In this document: positions 38,924 through 53,869 of the stretch, in pieces
How positions within the stretch are numbered: position 1 is the first letter of the stretch
How the letters are laid out: every line of letters begins with the position of its first letter
NCBI RefSeq assembly: GCF_021917145.1
Contig: NC_061070.1
Coordinates: forward strand, 11,991,390-12,055,389
DNA from: Hypomesus transpacificus
Lineage: Eukaryota > Chordata > Actinopteri > Osmeriformes > Osmeridae
Direction of reading: 5' to 3'
DNA length: 64,000 nucleotides
Notes under the pieces: generated by a model
What the model was told of the DNA's origin: nothing
The model's input: the letters and a program-made list of their open reading frames with translations, nothing else
Database searches by the model: none
Program-made: the position numbers and the translations under genes

Positions 38924-39669
38924 GATGCTGCGGACAAGAGGTCTATTCTCCCTTCTCCTAGACTGACAATGGCAATGCTCGGCTCTTGGTCTGGGAAATC
39001 ACACAGCCATACCGGAACCACGCCTCCCTGCCTTGTGCGTTGGTCTCATATCCTGAAAGTTGGCATGAAGTAATCGGCTCTTCCGCCGGATCAGGACCGA
39101 GACTGAGTCAGTTAAGAGTCACATTTACTGGAAGGTCCAGATTTTGATTCATTCAACTTCAAAGGAAATTCGTAATCAATGTTGTTATCATCCATATTGT
39201 TTAGGCTACCATCAACATACAATTTGACAACTTGCCTATCTTTAAATTCTAATCAGTTTTCTGTGCGCTTGGCCATCTACAAACAGCACGTCCCCCAGAG
39301 GCCAGATCTGAAATGTTTCTATCGTTATGAGTAATTGTATTCGATTTGTATAGGCCTACGTGTATGTTGGTTACATATTTAACGCGCTTGTGTTTAGCTT
39401 TTGAAGCTCGGGACAAGAGGACGTGACAAATGTCATCAACATGAAGTGCACTTTAATCGCCCTCTTGTGGTTGAAGTCGCAACTTGCAAGCAATACTTTT
39501 TGAGAGCAAATCAGGCGCTTATACCGGTGAGCCAATCATATCCGTGGCGCACGCCGATTACGTCATCATCCCATCGGTAATTGACTGTAGAAATCGGTAG
39601 AAGTTGTATCTACCTGAGATATATCTGGCTGTCACAGTGAAATGCAAATGAAAAATTCCTAGTACGACA
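38924..39669. promoter_or_regulatory. Shared divergent promoter region of adam8 and znf511
   Basis: The two start codons face away from each other with 746 bp between them. Near znf511 lie a CCAAT (39532-39536) and a CRE/ATF-like TTACGTCA (39558-39565), with several CpGs. No TATA box is obvious. A common bidirectional promoter is possible, but two separate promoters would also fit. Confidence 0.5.
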
Positions 39670-41488
39670 ATGTTGCAGCCTGAGTTAATACAACATTTAA
39701 AATGTGGCCATATTATTAGCATAGAAACGATTCCAACGTTGCCGGTAGATTCTAAATCGTGGCAGTGTAGAAGGTTGGAGCAGCCAAGTGGAGATAGTGG
39801 TACAGAAGAAGCACTTTCACCATTTACTTTCGCTCCTCATGGGATTCATCTCAGCCAGGAACATGAAATATTTGAGGTAGGCTATTTATCTGTAAATCTA
39901 TGTGCTGTAGAATTTAGATATTTTCAATTTGCCCTCTCAGAGGATTGAGCTCGTCAACTAGCTTGAGCTTTCTACTCCTATTAATAGTGGGCTCTAGCTA
40001 TCTATTTGTGAATTATACAGAACAGAAAACATACGCTTGCAGCAATCATGTATCCTGTCTCCCCGGTAGGATGGAGATATCCACAGACATCTGTATCTGC
40101 AGGATCTTAGCAGCAGCACTGCAGACGCAGACAACTCGCCGAAGCTCAGGTACTGTCAGTGGGCTGTCAGGGCCTCTAGTCTCCATCCTTGGTATCAAAA
40201 CAAGCTCCCTGTTTCTATGCAATCTCTATAAGAAACCTCTACCTTTACTCCCCTGACTCCTCCCTGGCTCAGCGTGTCTGCGTTTGGCTGCCACATCTCA
40301 GGATGCAACCAGGTGTTCAGCAGTGTTGAGGAGTACGAGCACCACTACAACTCCCTCCACAGGCACGTGTGTTGCTCCTGCCAGCGCTCCCTGCCTTCCG
40401 CCCGCCTCCTGGACATCCACATACAGGAGTGGCATGACCCGCTCTTCACCATCCTCACCCAGAAACAGGACATGGTAAACCAGACTCTGGACTCTAGAAC
40501 TTTTTCTAATGCACATATATATTAGATATAAATAAGAAGAATAAATATTGTATACTGAACATTTTTATTGTAGTTAGAGGCAAACATTTTCACAATTGTA
40601 TTGTTCCTCTTCTTTCTGCCTCTCCAGTTCCAGTGTTTAGTGGAGGGATGTGAACTAAAGTTCAAGACTGGTATACAGAGAAAAGACCATCTGATAAGGA
40701 TCCACAAGTATCCTCCAGACTTCAGGTTTGACAAGGCCAAAAAGAACAGAAGGTATAGTGGGTGTACTCTACATGGGTGTTCTCATTGTGTCCAGCAGGT
40801 AGCAGTAGCACCTCTTGTTTTAAATGCAAGCGTCTGGTTCGCCGTGCTCGATACTGTATGCTTATGGATCATCTATGAATGTGTTTCTATGCTGTGTTGG
40901 CCTCAGAGTTGACTACTTTGTCCTTTCAGAACCAAACACATGAAGATCCAGCAGCCTACAGACAGAACTATGGAGGTATCTGACGGTGTATGTGTGGTGG
41001 AGAGTGCATGTGAAGGTGCGTGCAACATGGCCTCCATCCACCCAGAGGAGGGGGAGTCCATGGAGGTCCCTCTCCCCCCGGAGGAGGCAATTTGTCTGGT
41101 CACTGGAGCTACTTCTGGCCCCTCAGAGATGAACACAGAGCATCCTGCTGGTCCTCCCACCGTCCCACACGCCACGGATCAGCAGAAACCACGGTACTCC
41201 TACAGGTCGGTGAGCTATGCCAGGAAAAACACTTCTTGTAATCTTTCTATATCCTTAAAGCTTGGTTCAGATGCGACTGCCAATACTAGACTAATCTATT
41301 TTTCTAAGTGTTTTCAGATTCAAGATTTCAATTTTTTGGGGGGCGCTTTTAGTTCTATTTGTATTTTTCCGTTTAGCCGATGGAGTTTTCTGTTACATGT
41401 GGTGTTCTGGTGTCGCAGGGTTCCTTCATCTGTGTGCTTCGGCAAGGGCTCTGTCCGTGGGTTTAGGGGTCAGGGAAGGAAGAAGTGA
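39670..41488 (+). CDS. znf511: Zinc finger protein 511
   Basis: Small nuclear C2H2 protein of poorly known function. Exons: 39670-39876, 40070-40149, 40273-40474, 40628-40752, 40930-41205, 41419-41488; all phases match, 319 aa (human 252). The N-terminal part ends HLSQEHEIFE then DGDIHRHLYLQDL, as in mammalian ZNF511. Three zinc fingers follow: CHISGCNQVFSSVEEYEHHYNSLH, CCSCQRSL with H-X-E-W-H, and CLVEGCELKFKT with IRIH. The family block YPPDFRFDK comes next, then a longer acidic linker (exon 5), and a C-terminus VPSSVCFGKGSVRGFRG that matches the family's SxxCFGxGxxRGF signature. ADAM8-ZNF511 linkage is also found in mammals. Two likely AATAAA-linked ends lie downstream, the clearest at 42095-42100. 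Confidence 0.95.
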
Positions 41489-42891
41489 CAAACCGGACCC
41501 GAGCTGGAAAAAGAGGTTGGTTGATCTTCAATATTTCACTTCATAACTACTTGGTTAGTCTGAAATGGGCACTGCTTGCATGTACAGCTTTGTATGAAGC
41601 TAAGGTTAATTTGATCATTTATCATAGCTTACATGTTTAATCGATTTACATATGGTGGCACACATTCTTGGAGAAGTAATTTTTTACAAGTAACTGATCA
41701 TCCCTCAATACAGTCAACTCCACAAACAGGCCTACTGTATATAACTCTCTCAGTTTCTGAATGTATTAGTGGGTAAACAAACTTCTATTCCCCTTGCTGT
41801 TTTATAGTGTATGTGATGAAGAAGCACTGAAGGCCTACTGTATGCAACTCTCAGTTCCAAAAAGTAATACTGAGTAAACAAACTTCTAGTCTCCTTGCTG
41901 TTTTATAGTTTATGTGATGAAGAAGCACTGAAGATGACATCAAAAGAACATTCAAAAGAACCAGGACATTTAGCTTATTCTGGAAATATTTATTCTACCC
42001 CAGTACAAATGTGTGGAATAATTCAAACTCTTTAGTAATGTCGACTCAATCTGATCGTCTATCTCAATGAGACTAGCCTGTATAAACTAAATTGAATAAA
42101 ATATATGTACTGTTTTTGGTTACTGAACACTACACCTATTCTGTGGATATGACAATGTCCTCCTTAAATTGACATAATATGGGAGTTGACTGACAGACGT
42201 TATACAGTATACCATGTTATTTTTTTCTAACGAAAGATCTTTATTATTTTAGGCTAGTTGCATTATATAACATATAAATACCATACCAGTTATATTGCTG
42301 TACATTTTGGTTGCAAAAATAGTTGATACATTTTATTTACAAATTCCAAAAACAGAAAGTTTGCATCATAAAATGTGTTGGCTTGTTCCATCGGTTTAGT
42401 GAGTGCGGCCTTCAGATCCAAGTTAAACGCCACAGCTAGACCAAATAGACATAAAGGTTTTCTTTCACGTTTTCCAATCTAGGCAACACCAAGACAATCT
42501 AAATCATCCAACAATCGAGAAACCACATGTGTTTGCTATTGGTCTTTATCTTGGCAGCACCGATCGCATATGTAGGCTGGTTAAGCGACTGCGTACATGT
42601 TCAATAATATGGTCGGTCGGAAGATGCCATTGGCTTTTTATTACAACTGATGGTTACAATAGGCCAACAAAATATGAAGGATGTCAATACTGTTCTCAGA
42701 AAAATACCTTAACTTTCAAATGTACTTTACTTAACAAAGTTAGACCTTCAAATTAACCTGCAATTATGTTTTAAAATCCAGAAATATAACGGATAGGCCA
42801 AATGACGGGAATGAGGACGGTGCAACTGAGAAGTAATCCGTGGCGAGTTTGCATGTTGGAACGGTCTTTCCAACAATTCAGTTTGTATGCA
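41489..42891. other. 3' ends of znf511 and msx3 (tail-to-tail)
   Basis: A znf511 polyadenylation signal AATAAA lies at 42095-42100 (plus). For msx3, AATAAA on the minus strand is at 42642-42637, with further copies near 42340 and 42240, so the two 3' UTRs may nearly meet or overlap. A 100-bp direct duplication lies inside the znf511 side. Confidence 0.55.
41729..41932 (+). repeat. About 100-bp tandem duplication in the znf511 3' UTR
   Basis: Unit 1 (41729-41831) and unit 2 (41832-41932) both start GGCCTACTGTAT, share GTAAACAAACTTCTA and CCTTGCTGTTTTATAG, and end TGTGATGAAGAAGCACTGAA. They differ at several sites, so the event is not very recent. Confidence 0.9.
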
Positions 42892-44110
<1,219 letters not shown>

Positions 44111-47100
44111 GCAACTTCTGTATCGAAGTCTATGGTAACTCCTCGACAACCTGTTACTCTCCTGTCTTGGGGCGCCTCTCTGTGCCCTCTGAATATGGCT
44201 TCAACTTTTACGCACGAACGTTGCTACCCGCTATTAAAGTTCCACAAGTATCGCTCTGATCTTACCGCCTGCCAATCAGCGTATGAGCTAATCACGTGAC
44301 CATCCGGGCATGAGTTTTGATAGGCTTGTTCCCGAAAGGAATAGAGAATGATGAAGTTGCTGTTCGGGTGCTGCTCTGGGACCAAGGTTGCTTCGCTCTC
44401 TCTATTAAAAACCCGAATAATGGTTGGATTAGCTGATCCTGGGTCGGTAAGCACATGCTTCTGATGAGACCCGTCAAGGTTTAGACAGCATGGATCGAGT
44501 GCCCCATAACTTTCATTGTAGCTAGTACCAAGGTTGCATTAGGAGTCCTTTATGGATCTCAATGCCCCCTTGTGTTGTTGTAAACCAAAGAAACACTCAA
44601 TAAGGAACGACGGGTTGTTTTAAAATAGATACCCTACACAAGTGTAATAAAAAAGGTGCCGTGTTTATCTAATAGCTACAATAAACCCAGCATAACGAGG
44701 AAATGTATGATATTAAACGTTTTATCTTTAGCTGTCATTTATAACGAAGGTAAAGAATTCTTATGTTCCATTGCATTTTGGTGTATTTTCTTGTGCATTT
44801 GTAATGCAATTACAATAACTCGATCCAATGTTTTTCTTCGACTTATTTCGTTGTCATATTTTTCAAATGTGACAAATCCTCTCATAAAACCGTTCCAGGG
44901 ATGTGAAGCAATGAAGGATAATCGTCAGTCACGCTACATTAAAGCAATTTAAAGCTTGTATAGGCCTTTAAAGTTTCGAGCGCTTGGCAATCCGTCACCG
45001 TCAGTCAGTCAGTCAGTCACACACAAACACATACACACACACACTCACACACACAGAGTCAAGGAGTTTATACAGCAGACAGTTATGTTTCTGCCGGCGC
45101 CAGCCTCGGCGGGATCAAAGCCGAAGCTACCTTGGGGGAAAGAGAGAAACAGTTTACTCCACTTAAACAATTGTCCTCCACATTGAATGTCTATGGCTGA
45201 TGGGAAACCGTTCCCACAGTCTGTCAGTGTTTTCTTTTTCTTAGTAGTTTTTTTGTTGTTGCTATATCCTCATGCCGATATTTTAGCATTATTTTTTGCT
45301 ATCCAAGAATAAGCCATGCCTTGTAATTTAGAGGAACGTATCCCAGATTTAGCCTATACCTCACGACTTGTTTCTTAATTACTATGCCCAATTATTAAAA
45401 ACAATGGACTTCAAGACAAGTTCTCCATTTATTTTCGTGAAAGGCAAATTATTTGTATTTGTATATATCATATATAAATAGTACCTATAATATAACAATA
45501 TTGTTTTTTTATGTAATATAACTTGCGAACATTTCGACTGAAATAATTCTCAGAAATGGGCGCAAAAACTTGACGAAGTCACTCCGAGAATATAAACAAT
45601 TTAAATAGCCTTTATATATATATTTGTATTAAAAAAATGTAACTGCTTTTTTAAACTTATGTGAGACCCGCCTCTGTCTAGATATAGGGTCTTTGTTTTG
45701 CTCTGTACCGTCTTTATTGAATAATTAATATTTCCTGTTGCTCTTCTTGGGGTTAGTGTAATTGCATGGAAAGTCAACAGTGTGTATTTAGCTTCGGATC
45801 CTCCGGGGCTGACTGTGGCTTTGCCAGTAGAGCAGAGAGGACTCCTCAGCAGGCTTGTCATTGTTTACTTTAGCTAAAACCCTGCTTGTGAGTGTGTGTG
45901 TGTGTGTGTTTCTGTCTCCCTTACTTCAACGTTTTATGATGATCTGGAATATTAAAGTATGCATAAGGGGGTTACATCTATTCCACAGGCCCCCTGTGTG
46001 CATGTGTGTATGAGCGTGTACGCAAAACCCCAACCCTGCTGCGGCTCTCAGGCTTACCACAGTAGAGAGTTGTTTAAGGAGGTAATTGTGGTTTTCCAAA
46101 AAGTCATCTTTTTGAACCATGCATGTCAGAGCAAGCTTTATATATTCATTCTTTTTCCTTCTTTTTCTCTTTCATGGAAATTGGCAGGCACTCAGAGTCA
46201 TAAGAAAACTTTGAGAAGGGAGTGAGAGTAGTGTGGGATAAACATTTATAAAGGCCACAGTGGGGAACCTGGTGGGGAGTGTATCGTCTTTAAAGTGACC
46301 AGGGCACTGGCATAATAAAACTAGAGCGTGTCTGAATGGACCTGCCAGAACCAGGCATGTCTGAACCTGGATAGAACCTTTATCTCCTCATCTACACTCC
46401 ACAGATAGACATTAGATGGAAACTTGAGATCCGTTGCTGGAGTGCATAACTTTAGGACGTCTCGAATCAGCATGCATAGGATTCAAAAGTTAGGACTCAA
46501 ATTCTCATCAGTTAGGATCCAATCCAAGTTCCTGATCCTCAACCACATTGTGATAAAATAGAACTGCCTTCAGTACATCTTTATATTGAGCTACTTTCTT
46601 GCCACTAGATATTTGTATTTCCTCATGTGATTTCCTTGTGACCTGACCTCACTGTATCTCTGCATAAATTCTCCTATGCAAGGTTGCCTGGAGTGGTCAC
46701 ATGATTATCCATATGTGTAGCCGTGTTAATGAGTTAGTCTCTGTGATTCTCTTAATTTCAATCACAGGATGGGGTTGGAGAATCATGAGGACTGAGTTAT
46801 GTGGCAGAACTAAAGCTGATTCCACCTCAGGGGACTGGCAAGATGTGACTCGACTCGTTTACAACTGAGCCGTTTGGAAACAGAGGAACAACACTCACTC
46901 ACACACACACAGACACACACACACACACCTCTGCTGGCAATCAAGTCCCATTAGCTGTGCGCTGTAGTGTAACAACGTGGACAGGGGTCGTGACCTCTCT
47001 GCTCGACATCAGATGCTGCTCAGGAGGGAAGGCTTCAGGCTGTCAGCAATGATCATGTCACTCATTTTACAGTGTATATATATCTGTTCCCTGCTGTCTC

Positions 47101-50100
47101 TTCTCTACAGTATGATTGTGCCATGATAAAAGTAACCCTTGACCTCTAAATGTCAGTATAGGTTTCTGTACTTCTTTCCATCACAGACTCAGGGTAATGG
47201 CTTATGTGTTCATTTGAAGTTGTTCCTTCTAAAAGTCTTCCTTATCTTGGCACCCCTTCCCTAACCCTCACCAGCTTCCCCTTCCTCTCATATGGCCCTT
47301 TTCAGTCCCACTTCGCCCCTCATGCTCCCCCATGGCCCCCTGACAGCGCAGAGCTTCTGAGAAGTTCCTGTTTGCCCCCAGACGAGTTTTGTGTCGCAAC
47401 ATGCAACAGAGTAAACCGTGTCAAAGACAATGACTTAGTTTGACAAGAGATTCCACAACAGCACTCCAAGTCTCGTTTAGAGTTGCACTTTCAGCAGAGG
47501 CAGCCCAGCTAGGGACGTCTATAGAGAGGAGATTCATGTATACTGCAATTGAAGGTGGTTATTGGTTCTTCAATGATTTACTCGTACGTTCTCTGTGAAG
47601 GAGACGGGGACTTTTATTTTGCATAGGATGTGAGAGAGGACGTGAACTGGCGCTGTCTAATAACCCGATGGATCCCTAGTTAATTGCTTAAGTGCCATCT
47701 GTCCTCCTCTACAAGGTACTGTGACTGCGGGGCCATATCGAGAGTGCTGGGAGGTGTTGACAGGGCGGACGCCGGTGGGGCATCCTGTCTGTTGGTGTGT
47801 TTGTTTAGTGTGTGGAGCACAGTGAGTTTGGTGACAGCCAGTCGAGTTCCACATGGCATCTGATGTGGTCGTGGAGGCCAGTGGTTGGCTGGTAGGGGCT
47901 GGGGGCGGCCAGGCTCCAGCCAGAGGTGCTAACAGCAGAACAGTGACATATTGTTGCTGCATTGTAGCGGCTCGGAGGGACAGGCAGGGACAGAGGGAAC
48001 CAGACACCCGCCCGCTCGAGCCCTGGAGAGAGGTTGGGGGGGGAGGGGAGGCGGTGAGCTCAGTGACACCCTGGCTGATGGCCCATGCAGCCAGGTAAAC
48101 TCAGACGATAGATGGGCCGGACCTGCGCGCGGTTGGGTCCCGCTGGAGAACGAGAGAGCTCCACGAGGAGAGTCCACTGGTGCCTCAGCGCGATGCTTTC
48201 TCGTTCTCCCCGTTTTGGTGGAGGAGATGGGGGGCGGGGGGGGTGGGGAGGGGAGTAGGAGGACCAAGGTGCTGACTGATGGTGGAGATGCAGGAGTGGG
48301 ACCCAGCAGGATGATACTCTCAGACACACATACTGCAGAGCAGCACACACACACCCCTATACCCAGATACGCCTAGACAATTTGACTATTTTATTTCTCC
48401 TGCCTCACCCGCTTGGGCCCTTGAAAGGAGAATAATAATACTGGATCTCTCCTGGCAGGCTGATGTGGTGATTGAGCTGTTATGTCGGTTATGTGTTTGT
48501 CCCAGATGGTCATCTATGCTAACCTTTTGATTTTATAAAAGGGTGCTATTTAAAACCACTGAACAGCTCATGAACCTTTCTGCATTTTGGCAATTTGTTT
48601 CTCCATTCATCATTATATTTGGTGAAATTGTCCTGTAATTAACATGTCAAGGTTTATCATGTGTGGTTCTTAAACTGACACTGGGATCTGCTGTGCAATT
48701 TTGCACATCCCCTAATGGCTATCCACATCTTCACGGTTTGTGACGCCCTATGATTCATTAGACATAATTGGCCTGATTTAAAGTGTGTTTTCAAATGCAT
48801 CATGGGCTGGAGCACGTTTATGTGTGTGAGATCACACCACACAGAGAGTCTGAACAAACAGCCTCGGCCAATTGTTCTGGGATTACAATATTCTGTCTCA
48901 TGCAGCTGTGAAAGAAGTGGGAGGCCCCTGAATCAACAAGCATTAAATCCTCCCTGTCTCTGTCTGAGAGGCCCTGCCACTGAGGGGCCAGGCTCGGAAC
49001 AAAACCAGAGGCTCGGTCACAACTCAGGTCCAGACCCAACACTGAGGAGACTGAAAAGGAGAGACATACTTTTGAAGACGTAGGAAAGAATGATTATTCT
49101 ACACCCCGAACGGGGGTTATGATGATAGTGAGGATTATATGGCTCCAATTAATGGAGAGAAGAAGGGAGGAGATGGAAAGAAGATGAGTGGATGCCATGG
49201 AAAGCGACTGATGAAAGGAGGGAGGGGAAGATGAAAGCTCGGTTGCGCGGATGTTTAATGAGGTGGAAAACACAATTGCACTCCTCTGACTGTGGAGCAC
49301 TGTGTGTGTGTGCGTGTGTGCATGCTGAGCCTGTGTTTGCGTTGGTATGTGTGAGCGTGTATGCCTGCGTGTGTTTGTTTCCTCTGGCCGTCGTAAATTA
49401 CCATCAAGAGTAAGCCCGAGCTGATAGAGAGCTGCGCTGTGATAGGCTGATCCGCCCTCAGTTCCATAGAGTCTCTGGCCCTCTTTGCAACGGGAAGTGA
49501 AGCGACTCTGCATTTGTCATCTGTGTTGAGTTTGCTGTGCAGGCCTCTCAAAACATTTCAAAGCTTTACATTGAGCTCATCGTTGTCCCACTAAATGGTT
49601 CTACATGTTCATGTTATCGTGCCCCCTACCCCATTCTACTACTGAATGCTACGGCCCCTCCGCCCTGTCTCAGTTCTACCAACCCTGTCTCCTACCCATG
49701 TGCCCTATTCTTCTATTTGCCCCATTCCATTACCCCTTTGGTCATTGTTCTGTAAACAGGGGTGTGACCGAGGCCCAGAGAGAGGGGTGAGACAGCGATG
49801 GACTAGGGCAGAGAGGAGGAGGAGGAGGGTAAGGAGGGTGTCTAACTCTTCCCCGATATTTAGTGAACTCCGAAGGGCGACTCTTCATCCTGGCTTTGCA
49901 GGCTTGGCACATGCCTTCTGTTACTAAGTGGCTTCGTATTGAAAGGCTCGGCGGTGGCTATTCTCTGTCCCCCCGGGTGCCAGGCTCTCTGGCCAGGCAG
50001 CTGCTGGGCTGCAGAATGGTCCCTTAGTCTCCGCACTGCAGGTGAGCTCCACAGCCAAGAACGGGGCCCCTCAATGGCCCTTTCAGGCCCCTCAAAGAGA

Positions 50101-50228
50101 AACTGACTCGCTCAGAGAGAAACAGACACACAATGGCCGCCTTCTGTAGATGTGGAGGAGGAGATGGAGACGGGACATTCTGCTGCGGCATGACTGCTGT
50201 TTCTGGAGATGATGGAAGACGAGAGGAC

Positions 50229-50350
50229 TAGAGAGGAGAGGAGAGGAGAGGAGAGGAGAGGAGAGGAGAGGAGAGGAGAGGAGAGGAGAGGAGAGGAGAG
50301 GAGAGGAGAGGAGAGGAGAGGAGAGGAGAGGAGAGGAGAGGAGAGGAGAG
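50229..50350. repeat. (GGAGA)n microsatellite
   Basis: About 24 uninterrupted pentamers, followed by an AGGA-rich stretch to about 50398. Confidence 0.97.
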
Positions 50351-52964
50351 GGAGGAAGGAAGGAAGGAAGGAAGCAAGGAAGGAAGGAAGGAAGGAGAAA
50401 AGGTGAAAATGGGAATGGAGAGTAAGGAACGGACAGGGAAACGAGACAAGTGGAGAGAAAAAGGGAAGGAGAGAAGAAAGGAAACGAGTGGTGTCTGTTC
50501 TACGTGGCTCTCTGCCCTGTGAGAGGCTCCGTGTTTCGAGAGGAGCGGTTGTCATGCTGTGGCATCCTTTTGTGCCTTGAACTTCAGTGTAATTGCCCCC
50601 CTTCCCTTTTGAAGCATTACAAGGCCATGTGTTTTCCACAGTGCCGTGGGGCAACAGAGGTGGCACCTCGCTCCCTCCCTCGCTCCCTCCCTCCCCCCCA
50701 ACCCTGCCCGCCCCCACTCTCAGCTCCCTCCCTCCCTGTCCTCCTCCTCCCCTCTATTTCTTTCTCCGCCAGTCTGCCATCAGATGGCCTTCCTTTCCCC
50801 AGCCCTTTCCTCTCCCCTGCAAGGGAATGAACAAAGGAAGGCACCTTCCTTTGCTCATTCTCACATCCATATATCTAGTTTTTTCTTTCTTCAAAAGCGA
50901 CAAGTTTCACTGACATATCAAGAACTGGCAGCGGAGATTTGGAGAAGAGGGAGGGAGGTAGGGGTGGAACTGGGGAGAGGATGGAGGGGATAAGAGAGAT
51001 GGAGCGGGTGAGAATAGCAGAAGGGGATAGCTTAAAGGCAACACCACAGTATAGTCTGCCTCTTAGGAACTCCAAACAAATCTGACCTGGTCTGTGTTGA
51101 TGTTCAGAAACACAACATAAGCCCTACTTAGATAGAAGTATGGGGTCATGTGATATGCTGCATACTTCACATAACCTCTCTACTGTAGCTGTGAAACCAC
51201 CACACAACTGTTTGCAACGTCATGGAGCCTTTTGCTGCCTGAACTCATTAAGTTGGGTAAGTAGATGTTATCAGGGATCTAATCCCCCCTCTCTTGCTTT
51301 CTCTCTCTCTTTTTTCTATATTTCCCTCCTCCCGATGTCTGTTTCTCTGTAATCAGTCCCAGTCTGTTATTGCTGGCCCCAGGCTGTTTACCTCCCTTTT
51401 AAACAGTTTTCACAACCAGGAGACCAAAGCCGACGGAAGGCCTTTAGTCTCCCTAAACGGCCTCTTCAGGCCTGACAGTAACTGTGTGTGATCCTAGGTT
51501 CACATCTGGGAGGTGTTTGTCTGTGTTAATGCAGGACTTATAACAAGCAACAGTACAGCGCCCCAACATCTCCCATACATGCAGACCTGTGGTCAGTCTT
51601 CTGTGGTTCTCCCAGTTGATGTCAGGAAACAATCTCGTGTTTAAGGGTTGGCATTACCCAGCAAGTGGGAAAGTGTAACCAGGGCTGTTAAAAAAACAAA
51701 AGCACCAAAAGATTCTCTCTGACCTTAGCGCTCCTCTCTGGTTCATTGCTATCTCTATTTAAAGTGACACCATCCTGCCTTACGGTGGGAGAACGCCGGA
51801 CGAGCACTTCGGACAGGTCAAGAGAGAGCCAGGGACAGAGAGCAGATAGAGAGAGAGAGGAAGGAGGGATGGAGGGGAGGGGGAAAGATTGCTCGAGCCA
51901 CAGGAGGTACAGCAGAGAGACTGGCGAGGGCGGAGGGAGATGGCTATCTCAGTCTCGGAGCGCAGCAGCAAACAGTAATAATAAACGTAATGAAATACGG
52001 TACCGAGCAGAGGAATCCACGGGAGTCCTCGAGACTGACTCGGCAAAGGAAGAGTTAGCTAAGCCAGGCCTCGTCCCTCTCTTCCCTCGGAGGTTTTTAA
52101 AGAGGAGGAAGCATGTCCTGCAGTCAGAGCAGCTGGTAGCGATTTGGAGACATTATTAAAAGCCGGGCTCTGCCAAGCGGGCGTCTATTCTCCGGGAGGG
52201 AGGTTCAGGAGACTGTGTAAACCAATAATGTCCCCCCTGATCCTCTCAGGTCCAGTTCAGCCTCCTGGTGGTTCTGACAGAACAGTGCTTAGGCTGGGGC
52301 CGGATTTAAGCATATTAGACTTTAACATGGGCTTTCGGTGAAGGTAGTATGTACACAATAAGCGTGTCGATGGTGTGTAGGGGCCATGCAGTCATGATCC
52401 ACAGGTTTGACCTGCATTGTAAGTTTGTCTGTGTGTCATGTCTGATTACATACACTGAGAAATGGGGAGGGGAAATGTGTGTTTGGTGAACAGGAGTGAA
52501 AGAGGCTAGCCAATGACCTCTTCTTGAGGTACTGTAATGAAAGTATGAAAGTAACCCTTCATTGTAGAATGGTTTGCAGGTCTGTCTATCTCTGCTGCTG
52601 CCTCAGTTTGTCAATTGCTATTCTTGATTAGAGAGAAAATTGAGCCCGTAAGTGACATTGATAGTCTTTTATACACACACACACGCAGTTATGGTAAAGC
52701 TTTACTGATGATGACCTCCCACCCTCAGTCTTTGTATTCTCCTCTGCTGTGCTCTGGTATTGTCTGTGGTTTCAGCAGACATGTAATTATGGTTTGCGAG
52801 GTCTGGAGCCAGATTCTCTTCAGGACAAAGCATGGGAACAATGCTGGACTGGGAAGGTTAACCCTGACTCCCTGGGCTGCCTCTTCCTGTCTCTCTTCCA
52901 CTACTTCTCTCCCGTACCTGCCTCTCCCTGCTGGGACTTGACTTTCATGGATCTTTTTCCTGCT

Positions 52965-53128
52965 TCCCCTCCCCTGCCTTCCATCTCCTGCATGTCTCTC
53001 CTACCTCCCCTCTCCTGCCTCAGTCTCCTGCCTCCCATCTCCTGCCTCAATCTCCTACATCCCATCTCCTGCCTCAGTCTGCTGCCTCCCCTCTCCTGCC
53101 TCACTCTCCTACATCCCATCTCCTGCCT
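52965..53128. repeat. CTCCTGCCTC minisatellite
   Basis: Tandem imperfect 15-bp units such as CCTGCCTCCCCTCT, CCTACATCCCATCT and CCTGCCTCAGTCT, apparently grouped in higher-order pairs. Confidence 0.85.
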
Positions 53129-53532
53129 ACTCCGGAAGCGTCGGTTGGTAGCTTATCTCCAATACCCCACCTCTCCTCACTCGACAACCTCCACCATTAA
53201 AGAGCAACATTGCAAGACTGATACCAGGTCAGAGCTTTGCCTTGACATCCATACTGATACCCCCAGAGGGACCCACGGCATGGTTTAGCAGCAATGACAT
53301 GTAATTAGAGAGTGGATGGTTTATGTTTGCTCCACAACTCGCTCTGAGCAGCAAGTGTGTTTAACCTGACATGAATGAAGTTTCTCACATCAACACGGCC
53401 TCTCTCTAATCCACCCTGAATGCTGAGGTTTCTGTTCAAAAAGAGTCATTGTGCTTTTTACCATGGCTGTGTGTGCACGTGGTGAAAGCAGAGACATTGC
53501 TGTCATCTTCTCATGTTGTTTCAAGATTAGTA

Positions 53533-53573
53533 GAGAGAGAGAGAGAGAGAGAGGTGGGGGGGACAAAGAGAGA

Positions 53574-53651
<78 letters not shown>
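53533..53651. repeat. (GA)n microsatellite
   Basis: A GA array interrupted once by GGTGGGGGGGACAAAG near 53553-53570. Confidence 0.95.
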
Positions 53652-53654
<3 letters not shown>

Positions 53655-53869
53655 GGGGACGAACAGACAGGGAGAGAGAGCGGTGACTCAGATTTCTCAG
53701 ATAAAGACATGCACACCACATCACATGTAATCCTGCAAGTCTACATAGTGATTGAAACACAGCAGTGGAGCTGATCAACTCACTATAGATCAAAGGCATC
53801 AAAGTCAAACACAAACAGGATTGTCACTGTGTAAACACGCCCTTCCTGTATTCCACATTAATAATAGTT

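Noticed and set aside
39000-39660. mir-202, which lies near ADAM8 in mammals
   Set aside because: I looked for its mature arms (TTCCTATGCATATACTT or AGAGG[T/C]ATAGGGCATGG) around adam8 and elsewhere in the window and saw neither.
50112-50717. 201-codon minus-strand frame
   Set aside because: It is the translation of the (GGAGA)n/(GGAA)n arrays (Leu-Leu-Ser-Ser-Pro repeats).
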